Positions 1-11,802 of a DNA stretch of 64,000 nt are shown piece after piece. Position 1 is the first letter of the stretch; each line of letters begins with the position of its first letter. Below the pieces are notes generated by a model that had not been told where the DNA came from, ran no database searches, and saw only the letters and a list, made by a program, of their open reading frames with translations. The translations under genes were made by a program, and so were the position numbers. The stretch lies in NCBI GenBank assembly GCA_033032175.1, contig CM065324.1:1364001-1428000 (forward strand), given 5' to 3'. Source of the stretch: Saturnia japonica (Eukaryota; Arthropoda; Insecta; Lepidoptera; Saturniidae).

Positions 1-224
1 AGGTAGTCTGACTGGTGGCATACCTCCACCATGCAAAAGATTGCAAGGTCGATAACGTTCTAGTGATATTACAAGCTTAGGACTAACCCTTCAATCCTGT
101 TGTTGCCTGCTTACATAATGCGTGCGGTCACAGCACACTATTTGCTATCGCGCCCAGTCAATATTACGAACAGTAGGTGGGTCATTAGTATCGATTCAAT
201 AATCACACAGACAAATATCTAATA

Positions 225-741
225 TTATATATATACAATTAATAAAATTTAAGTTTGTAATGTCAAAATAAAAGTTTTTTTTTACTAAATGCATTTGAAA
301 GTATATACGAAACATATAACGAAAAGTCAATTTTTTTAATTTAAGTCTGTCTGTCTGTTTGTTTCGGGTAATCTCTGAAACGGTTGGACCGATTTTGACG
401 GGACTTTCACTGATAGATAGCTGATGATATAGGGAGTAACTTAGGTTACTTTTATTTTAGAAAAAGAATTAGGGTTCCGCACAAATAAAATAAACTGGTC
501 ATGGTGAATCAATTCCGGCGCTTAAATAAATGGCTTATGCTGAGTAAACTATAAGAGATATAGCAAATTAATGTCCTAAATAATTATAGGCATTAAAAAG
601 TTCGGGAGAGTAATTCGTCTATCTTCTAACTAAGGAACACTCACAATAGCCATTTTAGTCTTTAAAATAGACGGGAGCAGGGAAGCATGATTCGCGCGGG
701 CATTCTGCAGTCCACGTGAGCGAAGCCACGGGCACAGCTAG
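225..741 (-). repeat. Dispersed repeat R1 (Lep1/RTE-SINE-like), full copy
   Basis: Non-coding interspersed repeat of about 0.5 kb. On the minus strand it opens CTAGCTGTGCCCGTGGCTTC and ends in an AT-rich tail beside a TA run. The same unit recurs at 15307-15826 and 34364-34846 (+) and in part at 20238-20349 (-), so the family is seen directly. The opening resembles lepidopteran Helitron-type (Lep1) or RTE-derived repeats, but I cannot separate these classes here. No coding potential. Confidence 0.8.
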
Positions 742-884
742 TATTATAAATAAGGATGAAAGGAATTAATTAATGTTGCTTACGAATACACATTGTGAAA
801 CTCGAATATATTAAAGTACAACAAGCACTTGTGTGTTACTATTTGTAATGTTATGATATTAACAGAAGTGTTAATTGTGTGCAG

Positions 885-2141
885 GTGGAGGACATCAGCG
901 AGTGGCTCGAGCCTCCCGCCGCTCTGAAGCGCACCAGCCCCGACGCGCAACTCAACAAGCTATCGGATACCAACACCAAGTCGCGCAGAGTCGACTGCGA
1001 CGGCGACCGCTCTGACCTGCCTTTCCTCAGGAACCAGTCCGTCGAGGGACTCGAGACCGATTCCAAGCACCAGCTCGACACGCCGCTACCGTTCTGCAGG
1101 CACATCAGCATCCCGGACAACTGCGAACCAACCGACCAGCCTGACGACTCTTCATCCTCCGATGACGACCTATCCGACATCAGCGACTGGTACAGGAACA
1201 TATCCAACTATGGAATGGATGTCGAACCCAAAGGCGTACTCGCAGGCATTGTCAAGAAAAGCGAGACGTTACTCGCGAAGAAGTCCAGCTACGACGTCTC
1301 CGATGTCATGCTCCGGAACCCTGAATGTCTTAACACTGAGCGGAAGATACCAGAAGTTGATTACAGAAGGTACAACATAAACCAAGTGACACAGAACCCG
1401 ATGATGGCAGAGGGCGTTAAGAATGTTGCCAAGATCGCTGAGAAAGACAAAGCAAGTGAAAAGGCTGGTTTCTTTGCAAAGAAGTTGCTGTCACCGAAAC
1501 TGAGCAGGCTGTTCAAACCGAACACGGCTGAGGTGGCCAGAAATAAACCTGAAGTTGATGATAAAGAGGAAAAATCGAAGAGTAAGTTCTTTATCCAGAG
1601 GCCGGCCTCGCCGAGCGTGGGCCGCTCCTCGTACAGGGTGAGGCCGCTCGAGCAAGATAAGCCGAGAAACCCGGGCTGTGACGTCATAGACAGCGATCTG
1701 AAACTGGCCAGCATGGGGAAACCCATGACGCCGATATTCCGGAGGCACATACCGACAGAGAGACCGGAGTACGTGGACGGTAGGTACAGCTACCGAGATA
1801 AAAGGTCGAAGAAGTATGAGACGAAAACTGAACCGAGGTTTGTGGACGTCGGTCGCAACAAGATAAAGACTCCGTTAAACCTCGACGAGGGTAAGCTCGG
1901 CTCCATCCGCAGTTCTCAACTTGGTACCATACCGGCATTAAATGTGGTGACGGAGAAAAATATTAGTGATACAGTTAAAGATAGCAGCGGACAACCAAAG
2001 AAACGAGAGCCGGGTATATCGAGGAGCAATTATGTGAGCCTGGCCAACTTGAAGATCAACGGGAAGGCGAAGGAGTTGGAAGCGGGCAAGGCCCACGGTC
2101 AGGACGCAAGAGACAACTGTCCCGTCGAACGAGTCATATGA
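885..2141 (+). CDS. 3'-terminal coding exon of an unrecognised gene
   Basis: An open frame runs from a good splice acceptor (TTAATTGTGTGCAG, ending at 884) to a TGA at 2139-2141, about 418 codons, so this is the last coding exon of a plus-strand gene whose earlier exons lie before the window. Base composition is clearly richer in GC than the flanks, as expected of coding DNA. The first 110 codons are acidic and serine-rich (a DDSSSSDDDLSDISDW stretch). The second half is basic, with short conserved-looking blocks such as SPKLSRLF and SKFFIQRPASPSVGRSSYR. No enzymatic domain or membrane segment is visible. The protein ends VERVI, which could be a PDZ-type tail, but that is inference. It is probably a disordered scaffold or adaptor tail. 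I do not recognise the family. An R2 repeat follows within 60 bases. Confidence 0.8.
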   Translation: MEDISEWLEPPAALKRTSPDAQLNKLSDTNTKSRRVDCDGDRSDLPFLRNQSVEGLETDSKHQLDTPLPFCRHISIPDNCEPTDQPDDSSSSDDDLSDISDWYRNISNYGMDVEPKGVLAGIVKKSETLLAKKSSYDVSDVMLRNPECLNTERKIPEVDYRRYNINQVTQNPMMAEGVKNVAKIAEKDKASEKAGFFAKKLLSPKLSRLFKPNTAEVARNKPEVDDKEEKSKSKFFIQRPASPSVGRSSYRVRPLEQDKPRNPGCDVIDSDLKLASMGKPMTPIFRRHIPTERPEYVDGRYSYRDKRSKKYETKTEPRFVDVGRNKIKTPLNLDEGKLGSIRSSQLGTIPALNVVTEKNISDTVKDSSGQPKKREPGISRSNYVSLANLKINGKAKELEAGKAHGQDARDNCPVERVI

Positions 2142-2197
2142 ACCCAGCGCTTTACCATTGTTGTTGGGTATGTTAACTTTTTGATGAATTTTTAACT

Positions 2198-2402
2198 GAC
2201 TTCAAAAAAAGGAGGAGGTTCTCAATTCAAATGTATTTTTTTATGGTTGTTATGCCATAACGTTGTTTATGAACGGATTTGGATGATTTTTTTTTTTTGT
2301 TAGAAAGGGGATACCTCTAGGGTGTGGAGCCATTGGACTTCGAAGATACACAAGGGAACTTCTCAAAATCACTGAAGTCGGTGTTCGTTTTTGTTAAAAA
2401 TT
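2198..2402 (+). repeat. Dispersed repeat R2, plus-orientation copy
   Basis: Starts GACTTCAAAAAAAGGAGGAG, contains the 'tgaacggatttggatga' block and ends in '...gttaaaaattg'. Related copies lie at 29450-29620, 43118-43285, 50460-50625, 54213-54432, 58251-58481, 59808-60005 and 63098-63295. It is non-coding and probably a SINE or LINE 3' end. It overlaps the likely 3' UTR of the preceding gene. Confidence 0.75.
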
Positions 2403-5024
2403 GCCGTGTTTTTATTTACATCACCCAATGGTTTGTTCGATTAGATAACGTACACTAAGGGCGTTTGCACACTCACTCGTTTTCAAATGATTTTTTTATT
2501 CATAGCCGTGTTTTATTATATTATTAAACATAATAGCGAATCGGAATTAGCTCTGGGATTGGAACGCAAGATTTGTATTAAAAATAATCGACAAAATTTC
2601 CAATTATAGATCTAGATACTTTGTCATCAAAGGTTTTGCATTTATAAAAGTCTGAAGGTAAGTTAGATAAAAAAAAACAATAATACTGTAAAAATCTGTT
2701 TTGAACTATTTTTTTTTTTTCTTTCATTAATACGTAAACATGTAGACAGATAAGTTTGCAAACGTTCTCGGGGTAGGAACGTGCTCGTACAGTATTTTAT
2801 AAGAGTTTTATCAAGTACTATAAAGGTTTTGGATGGGTCTGCTGCCCATTTCCAGTTTGGGGTCGTCCAGAACCAAATGTTGTAGGAATTTTAATTGAAG
2901 CCATGTTTTCATTATACAAGTACATTCGCATTACTAGTCGCACGTTACTTGTAACGTACAAATACGTGATTCGAGCACAACCGGACGCGGTTGGTTCTAT
3001 TTCTACGAGTTACTCTGATAATTTTATGAAAACAAAATGGCGTCAATTAAGAAAAAGTGGAATAAACGCGACATTATGAAGATTTTACAAGGAGAAAAAC
3101 GCTACTCGGATGTTTATAAACAAAATTCAGAGTTGACTCTTATAAAATCTACCTCGTATGAGCGCACTCGATTCGAGTGTACTCGTATTATGAAAACGCG
3201 GCTTTAGGCATAATATAAATGATCAAGTTCGATACAGTAGATAGTGACAAACAGGCTTGCAATTTACCTATTAGCTATAATAATAGATTGTTCCCTTTGG
3301 ACAGAGTTGAAGCTCTTGAAAAATCTATTGAACGTTCATAGGTTTCATCACTACACTTAACATTCAAATATAAACTTATGGACGGCCCTAAACTTAGTTG
3401 TATAATAAAGCGTCGCTTAGAGGAGAATCCCTTTTCTAAAATTATATACTCTTGCCATGTTAACAGTTACTATACATCTGTTATGTTGTTGTTTGTACTT
3501 TTATATAGCGGTCTATGCGGATGCTTAAAAATGTTGCTTCTAGACAACTGGGTCCAGCTTTAATCATCTTACGACCAATATTCCAATCGTCAGATAACTT
3601 TATGTATATTACAAAAGAAAATAATCTTCAAATAAAGATATCTAACGATTGAGAGATCTGCCCTTACAAAAAGTTAATAGACGAACGACAAAATTACAAT
3701 CGGTTCAGAAATATCCTTGTTATCTCAATCTTTCATTCTCATCGTTCCAAGTTATATTTGACGTGTTGAGAAGTCCCGACAGAGATCGTTCGTGATTTCG
3801 AACTGTGATTATGAAAAGTCGCAGGGTTGCCGTGGAATATTTCACGTGTAATTGTCTATATAATCAAGTGTCAAGATAAGTCACGAGTCATGGTAGTAAA
3901 ATTCATTAAATATCTGTTGCATTTAGTGCGAGCGTGATAAATTCACGGGGGACAAGACATAAAATTCGCAGATATCCATCAGGCGATGGAAAAGATATAT
4001 ATGTAACAATAACATGGCAGCGACTCGCGCCAATAGCTAGGTAGTTCAATGAAGTTGATGAATCTTATCCTTAAAAACTTTGTGTGAGAAGTTATTTCAT
4101 TTGCAATTTCTTTCTCGCCGCCGTGTTCCGTCCTCCGTCGCGGCTTAGTGTTACTGTTAATTATCACATGCTAAATATATCTGGTCGTGAATTATCATCC
4201 TTAATATAACAGTGATAAATCATATAACTTCACGACGCTCAGTTATATCAAAATAGCTATAATTAATTTCCTTATCACATGATAGACACTGCGACGTCTG
4301 GCAGTGATGTATTTGACGCCCCAACCCTACTGTACTTAATATTATGGGCTGTTGAAATAAGAATGGTGTTAATGCAACATTTTTAAGCATTATCGCATAT
4401 AATTACGCTTTAACCGCTGTGTGTTTGACACGTTTATACTCTAATATATACTCTAGCTAATCGTTGTATACAGGTTTCGATGCGATTTACATTTTTCTAC
4501 ATGTAGTGGTACTGATTGTATCCGAGCGCTTGTCGTTTTTGATGGTCGGCATGTTGTCGTCGGTGATTTTGATGTTTGTTTTTTCTTCACTCTATTGCAA
4601 AGCACGATTTAAATAGGTACCTATTTGCCAGTGTCAACGTTTTGTTTCCGTGGTCGAAATAGTCCGTTATTATCTTGAATGCAAGATGCGTTTTGAAAAT
4701 GTTTTGTCCATTTCGAACAAAAGCGTATTTTTATTGCGTTATTTTGCTTTTAAAAACTTATGGATAAAGTTATTATTAAAGTAAAGAGAAAAAAGTCACC
4801 ACATGTGGCCGCGAGATGGCGATGCCTTGAACAAGACTAGAAAGTAGTCCGTGTCCCGTCAATTTGGTAACTCACATAATTTGTTACGAAAATATAATAA
4901 GTCACGTCACGTCACGCTACGCTTCATTCGTTTTGAATAATTTAAGATGCGTTACATAATGGTACTGTTTAATTAATTTAAAATTATGGAGTTTTTTTAC
5001 ATACGTGTGGATATTTTTAACGTC
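2403..5024. other. AT-rich intergenic stretch with a small ORF inside an imperfect inverted repeat
   Basis: No supported gene. At 2780-2815 and 3132-3170 there are imperfect inverted arms sharing the core ATTTTATAAGAGT. Between them lies a 56-codon ORF (3037-3207, +) starting MASIKKKWNKRDIMKILQGE, lysine-rich, with no recognisable family. The arrangement could be the relic of a small DNA transposon with a truncated ORF. The rest shows no splice-framed coding or structured RNA. Confidence 0.4.
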
Positions 5025-5880
5025 AACATTATTATTATTATTTGGTAAGACACACTAGCTGATGCGTGCGTATCAAATAGCTTGGAGATATCTTCCTTGT
5101 CCAATCTGCTCTTAAAGGAGGTTATGGTAGGAGCCATCACAACTTTTTCTGGAAGTTTGTTCCATGCTGTGACCACTCTGTTAGGCAAGAACTGCTTCAT
5201 TGGGTTTCTTTTTGCTGGGAATTCCCAAGTTTCAAGGGATGACCTCGTAGGTGTTTATTTTCATTTGACTTAAACATATCTTTAAGGCTGGGCACATCGT
5301 AATAATTAGTGAGGATTTTATAAGTTTCGATTAACCTGCCCCTTTGTCTACGGTGTTCTAGTGTGGTAAGGCCAAGGTTTATGAGGCGCTGTTCATAGGG
5401 TAAGTTACGCATTGCATACACCATCTTAGTAGCCCTTCTCTGTACATTTTCAATGAGCTTAATGTCTTTTTTGAAGTAGGGATCCCAGATAATATAAGCA
5501 TGTTCAAGAAGTGGTCTAATATAGGTCTTGTATAACTTTATAAAAGTTTTAGCTCTTAGGAATTTAAATGCCTTGCGAATGATATAAAGGATCGAATTAG
5601 TTTTCTTCACAACCCCAAGCACATGAGTTCCCCATTTAATATCTTTGGATACTGTAACTCCCAAGTCCCTTTGTGTTTCAACTGCGGTTAATTGTTCACC
5701 ACCAAGATAGTATATCTGACAAGGATTATTACTACCAATGTGTAGCACGGAGCACTTATTCACATTTAAAGTTAGAAGCCAGTCATGAGTCCACTTAAAA
5801 ATCGCATTAAGGTCATTCTGTATAGCTCGCCAGTTGCTTCGAGGGTTAGCAAAAAATTTGGTATCATCAGCAAAAAGTTA
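5025..5880 (-). mobile_element. 5'-truncated non-LTR retrotransposon (CR1/Jockey-like RT tail)
   Basis: Reverse transcriptase remnant on the minus strand. The catalytic FADDT motif is encoded at about 5858-5875. It is followed by the usual distal blocks: a W-T-H-D-W segment, NVNKC, RDLGV at the thumb start, LYKTYIRPLLEHA, and IENVQRRATK. The frame shifts near 5200 and continues in another frame to about 4997 with the common LINE ending (VVTAWNKLP). A (TAA)n/(ATT)n tract at 5030-5042 marks the 3' end. Endonuclease, the N-terminal RT and everything upstream are missing, so it is a dead 5'-truncated copy. Confidence 0.88.
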
Positions 5881-8800
5881 TCAACATGCGAAAAGTTTCA
5901 ATCGACTATATTATATATTTATAGTTTTATAAATTCTTGCTATTCAAAGTTTTTTTTAATAATCATATTCAACAAAAATGAAATAAGTTTTGAAAAACAT
6001 TTATTGAGAGTATTGTATGATAAACAAAGTAGTAAATAGTATTGACTTAATGCAGACTTAATTTCAACGAAAATATTTTTCCAGTAGTTTTGACATATTG
6101 TTCAAGTAATAGTATCCTGCCTGTCGAGAACTGCAGTAAAGTAAATTCTAGAACGGGTATCTAAAGCAGCATTAACAGGCTCTTACCAAATCTGGCTTGG
6201 CAGGGAGGGCATCGCGGGCAGTCAAGTTGAGCGCTGATGTGCATCATAAGGGGGACCCTTACACTTACACCAGGGTCGCAAGTCCCGGGGGCTGCTCGTG
6301 TCCATCTGTCTGACATACGATGGACCCGGCACCCGCGCTAATTTACTTTTATTATTAGATTTATTGTAAGTTTATTCAGTTATATGTTAGTTAGTTCAAC
6401 ATAATTTGCACATTTAATAGACTTATTGGACAATGGAAACGTGTGGCGTAGCGTGATCCCAGTGGACACGAATCTTTATACAATACGTGATAATGTATAA
6501 ATAAATATTTCAAACAAAATTGTAAATAGCCTTTTCTAAGTAAAATCTAAATGAATTTTCTTTACTTAAAGTATTATAACGCTCCATAAACAGTGCCATT
6601 TTCCAAGTGCTCCGGTTGAAAATTCAGCTCTTAGTTTCTAGTTTATTGGTCAAATATTGCTTTACAATGTATTATGTTTTGAAGTTTACTTAAAGCCCAG
6701 CGAAACTGGAGGCTGTTTCATAAAAAAAAATTGTTTTGTGCGATTGTTATTTTTAATTAAATTTACTCAGAAAAATTAAAGGTAACATTTAACGAACGTT
6801 TTTATCGATTATACATATGCTAACCAATAATATACAGTCAATCGAATTTGATTGTAGAAACTGTTAAGTCTCTCTATCTAAGACTACTTAGTTTTAATAG
6901 AATTATGACAATATATTATTTTTTAATGATAATTAATTCATTACATAACATTATTACATTAAGATTATGTAGTTTAGATTAATTTATATTTCTGAATTTT
7001 TTACAGGGTGCCATTTTTTTGTATTTTATTTGGAAAGGAATATCAAATGTACTGAACTTTTTGTATGTTAATGCTTAGGTGTATTTAAAAAAAAATCTTA
7101 AATGTCAAATTGCTTGACGTTTATTTTTTAATGGATGAAAGCAATGAAAGGCGAATTAAACGGTCACAGGTATTAAGTAAAAAATATATATTTAAAACTA
7201 TTACGGTGTGTAATAAACGTAGTTTTAATACTCCCGTTTAATTATGTAGTAATTTTTTTTTTCTAAATCTTTCGCTGTTAGGTACGTTTCATTAAGCTTT
7301 GGGTGCTTTTATTTGAGCAGAAGATAACTATGAATATTGTTTTTCAAATCAAACTGGTTTCGACAAAAAAAAAATCACAAAAAACATTGTGGTGTTAATG
7401 TTTAGACTTTACTATATAATTATCGAAAGTCACTTATATATATAAAGGTCTGCCATATAATATAGTTGTACATTATTACATGTATTTAATGGTCGTTCAA
7501 CGAAATTATTGTTGTGAGAGGGCACATTAATGATAAAGCTAACCTTTCACATAACTGTAGCCACGAAACGGACGCTACAAATCAAGTTATTTCAAGAAAC
7601 GGTCCGTCCGTACGTCGACGCTTAAATTAACGCGTAAAATGACGAATTCTCATTTCCGTAGACCATCACTTGTACCATGCTAAGTAGAAATACACGAAGG
7701 TATATATAGAAAAAAATCGAGACTAAAGTGTTTTTAGTAATGCAAAACAAAATGTAACGCAATAACCAATTTTTTTTAAATCCAAAACTGCACGTCAATT
7801 TGACAATGTCGCAAATAGACGTCAAATGCCAAATTGACATCAAACTTCGAGAACTTTTTATTTTCTTCTTCTTTTTCCTACCTTGTCAACTAGTCTTCTT
7901 TATTGAAGACCATTACTGCCATTATCGAGTCAATATAGAGTGTCCTGTTTTATGATGATTTCAGTATTCTAACAAGATGGTGGCTCCCTTGGTAGAACTT
8001 TCCAGAGAGCTTTTGTGATTATGTCAGAATTGATGGTCCATGTTATTATTTCTAAGCCACTTCACTGTAAGCTGTATTGTGCAAAATGCCACCCGTATTT
8101 ACACGATTTAGGTTCAAGCAACACAAATTTATGAATGAAAAACAAAATCCACTGCAAGACAGTTTTTATTTTACTGATCAATTGGGTATTTATTCGTAAA
8201 TATTATGATGACAAATTTTTTGAATACCGAATAGCTTGAAAAATGTATTACATACAACTTTCAGAATTCACTTACGATGAGATCGAACGGCGATCGCTAC
8301 CTACAATTTGCGGTAAAGTCTGCGCTAGTAAATGTGGTGTGGTGTGGTGGTATAGATTTCTAAGAAGTTATTCTTAATATGTTATAAAATTGTTTTGGAT
8401 TAAAAATGCCTGTTTCTGTATTTATCCTTAGCATGGCCGATTAGCAAAGAATTTTTGAAAACTTGTATTACAATCCTCAAGATGAATCTCCGTACTATAT
8501 AATATACCTATATATATTATTGTAGTTGTAGTTTTTGTGTGACATTAGTTCGTGCTCATGGTTTACCTTATCTGTGATACATTTCGTTTGTAACTCATGC
8601 AATAACCACAAGTATTATAAATAGTGTCGTAGTCGAAAAATATTTGAAATTTTTTATTACTTTGAGACGTGAAATTTTGTATTCTAGAAATATTTATCCA
8701 TTCAAACGATTTGTTTTAATTTTTGGATTACCAGAAAATGTAGAATATACAATCAGTTTTATAACAAAACCGAAAAAGATTGAAATCTAGCAAAAATACT

Positions 8801-11220
8801 TAGCTTATAGGACATATATCTAGTGGCCTTAAAAAAATAATTTATCAAAAGTATTCTTTATCACGAAATTTCTCGATAAATATATTCAATATTTTTTGTT
8901 TTTATTTCACGTCTCAAGCTGAAAAGCGTTATTAACACATTAACATGTTTAACAACGATTATTCCGTCTCGTTGCATTCCCTAAGTGTGCGATTATAATA
9001 ATGTATTGTTTATAAGTACAAATGAATAAAGGAATATATTCGGTATATGTATTTTCATTTACCCGTCAATAGCCTTCACATTTTAATGACCTTTTAAGTG
9101 TATAGGTGTTTGTGCTATTTTTGGCCTATATTAATAATGCAACTGGACACTCGAATTATTGGTAAATGTATTTTGCAACGCTTGCTGATTTAAATAATGG
9201 ATTTGAAGTGTTTTGGCAGATGTAGTAATAATATTTATAAAGACAAATTATCATCAGACAGATCAAATAGATGGTGGCTGAATTAAGAACTAACTATGTA
9301 CATATTTGTTGTGTTCAGTCGCCACAAGTGATTAAAATAGTCTGGACATTCCACGTGATGCGGAAGGTAAAAAATGGTGATGTTTCTACATGGAAAATGT
9401 TGATGCGTATATATAGCTAAGTTAATGAAGTACACATTCCACAGTATAAATGATTTCATTTTATCTTTTTAAAACTGAATAAAGGGAATTATAAACTAAC
9501 ACTTGCCTGCCGGTTACTCGAAACTTTAAGTCCTGTAACTCGTTAACCAGACAATATACTGTAAAAATGTTTTATATCTAGGTCGAGGACATAATATATA
9601 GGTATAATATAATCAAAAATGACTAAAATAGGAAACCTGAACATTTTTTTATCTGTCCGCTTCGCGTCGAATGCTCCAGTCGGTATAAATGCTATTTGGC
9701 TAAGATTGTTAAGTACTAGAAGTGATCATTATTTAAAAAACAATTAACTAGAAAATAGTTTTATTCAAAACAAAGAATCCCAGTCTATCTAAACGTCAAA
9801 TACATAGAAATATAATTTATAAAATATAGGTATCAGATTCATTTCAAAAAGGTACATTTTCTTAACGAATTATTTCATATACTTAATAATTTTTTATAGA
9901 ATTTAATATCGAGATCTTTATATGAAAAAAATATATTGTAAAGTACTTATGTAGGTGGTATATTCGTATTTATAAAGTTCCAAAGCACAATATAGGTAAG
10001 TAAGACCGCTCCGGTCGATTTTAATTTCAATTAAATAGGCCTGACATCTACAATAATCTATGAAAATTTCAGCAAAGGGAAAACCTCGTACGTTATATGT
10101 TCATGTATGCACTGTTAGCGCAAGTTATATAAAGGTGTATTTCTGTACATACTTATCTATTTTATGGCCAAAAATTTATATATAAAATATACTTATATGA
10201 AATAATAGAAATTATAATTAGTTGTGATTAGTGAAATAGTGCCTTCCTAGACTGAGATATATCGTTTTGGCGAATATACTAAGTGCTAGCAAGAACTTTG
10301 GATTTTTATTTTGTTTCTACTTGAATGTTTCATGACTAATCGTATTAGCTTTCAAATATAAAGAGATCTCGACTTATTAAAGACTATAAATTACAAAATC
10401 ATTTAAGGTACCTACCACAAACTTATCTGAGCCCGTTGGTCAAAAATAAAACGCTAATGTCGTGCCAGATAAATCCATCCACACTCGTATCTTGTTCACC
10501 AAAATCAAGCCTTAAAGGTCCATATACATAGCTTTTGCTAAATTAAATTTCTAAAATGTACCTATATGTTTTAGGTAGGTTAAACTACATCCACGAAAAT
10601 ATTCGGGTATAGTACATTTTTTAAATATATATTTGAATTAAAAAAAATATATCATTTTGAGTTACGAGGCTGATAAAATAGTACAAAGAATTTAGGTGCA
10701 TTCGATAATAAATCAAGTTATTCGGCTCGGATAACTTTGTAGTCAAATAAAGTAGATAGGAACAGTGTGCATATTGTCATAAACTGGACTCCAATTTACG
10801 TGAATTTAGTTGATTTTTTTTACATTACAATACTAAGTAAATTTATCGTTTAAAGAAGGCCGTAGTGTCTAGGACTGAGTAACTTTTTTTACAAAATTAA
10901 ATAAGAAACTTACGAATAAATTATTCGGCTTAAATACAATTTGAAACATTGAACTTATTTACGGTGGTGTATATTCGATGGAAGTTTGAATCTTATATTA
11001 TATTATTAATAATTATGTGCTTCAAGATTAAGTATTTCAACAAGTTAATGTACAAACTGAAAATCATTTAATATATTCCACTAGACAAAGTTCTTAACCG
11101 AATTCTACTGCCTTCGATTATGCATACGCCCTTATAACAATTTACTATAAGTACATATTGATTCTTAGTCTAGGCAAAAGCAAGACAATTACAATTTGGT
11201 TAAGTTTCTGCAAGTGTAAA
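5881..11220. other. AT-rich intergenic stretch without a supported gene
   Basis: Both strands were scanned and no exon with paired splice signals or long frame stands out. About 6140-6340 is richer in GC and contains CCCGGGGGC-type patches, probably a repeat relic. 7945-8015 carries a minus-strand copy of repeat R3 (shared with 38755-38870 and 61573-61672). The remainder is low-complexity A/T-rich DNA with short ATA-rich runs. Confidence 0.5.
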
Positions 11221-11234
11221 GTCTACTCCACATT

Positions 11235-11402
11235 ATGCCGGCGGCTCGGCTGATTGTCCAACCCGGCGGGTTTGCCACAAAAACACGGCCCGCAGCACCA
11301 GGAACTGTCACAATCATCGTCATGTTCATGTTCATGCCATCGTCAGACAAAAATGTGCCTCGTTGCTATGCAGAGTGCGGGCCAGCTCCAACTCCATCGT
11401 GA
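11235..11402 (+). other. GC-rich open patch, 55-codon ORF, nature unknown
   Basis: A 170-bp island of raised GC in an AT-rich neighbourhood. The plus frame from the ATG at 11235 is open for 55 codons (MPAARLIVQPGGFATK...) to a TGA at 11400-11402. Other frames on both strands are also open for long spans, so the frame does not identify itself. The left edge (CACATTATGCCGGCGGCT) resembles the end of the small MITE at 39303-39411. It could be a lone exon or a transposon relic. Confidence 0.3.
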
Positions 11403-11712
11403 AAACCATAGCAGGGAGGTACGACTCCTCTATTATTGATCATTTTGTTCGAAAATGTATCACAAGAACCGAACTCGTTGAAAAATATTAGTGTTTACTT
11501 ACATAGGTATAAGATCTTTCTTTGGTTTTATACTAACCAACGATGGATGATAGATACTTATCCGAATTAAAGATTTTTTTTGTGATTTGATCAAATATCT
11601 GTTTCTATCATGACAACAAATATATTTTTTGGGAATAAATATTATAATTAGGGGATACATATTGGTGACGAATATACACTTTGGTGGCAGAAAATATTGT
11701 TGCCCAACCGAA

Positions 11713-11793
11713 ATGATTCTCGCGGCTTACCTACTGCTGATTTCTGCGGCATATCCGCGAGGAAAAAACTCGGCGGTTGTGCCGCCAGCATAG
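11713..11793 (+). CDS. Short ORF encoding a signal-peptide-like sequence, possibly a first exon
   Basis: The ATG at 11713 opens a 26-codon frame whose first 14 residues, MILAAYLLLISAAY, form a classic secretory signal core, followed by a short Pro/Arg/Lys-containing stretch and TAG. A possible splice donor (GTGTGT) begins inside the stop codon at 11793, so a spliced message would read on instead of terminating. Alternatively this is a micropeptide or a chance hydrophobic run. No downstream exon was found. The function cannot be named. Confidence 0.3.
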   Translation: MILAAYLLLISAAYPRGKNSAVVPPA

Positions 11794-11802
11794 TGTGTAG
11801 AA

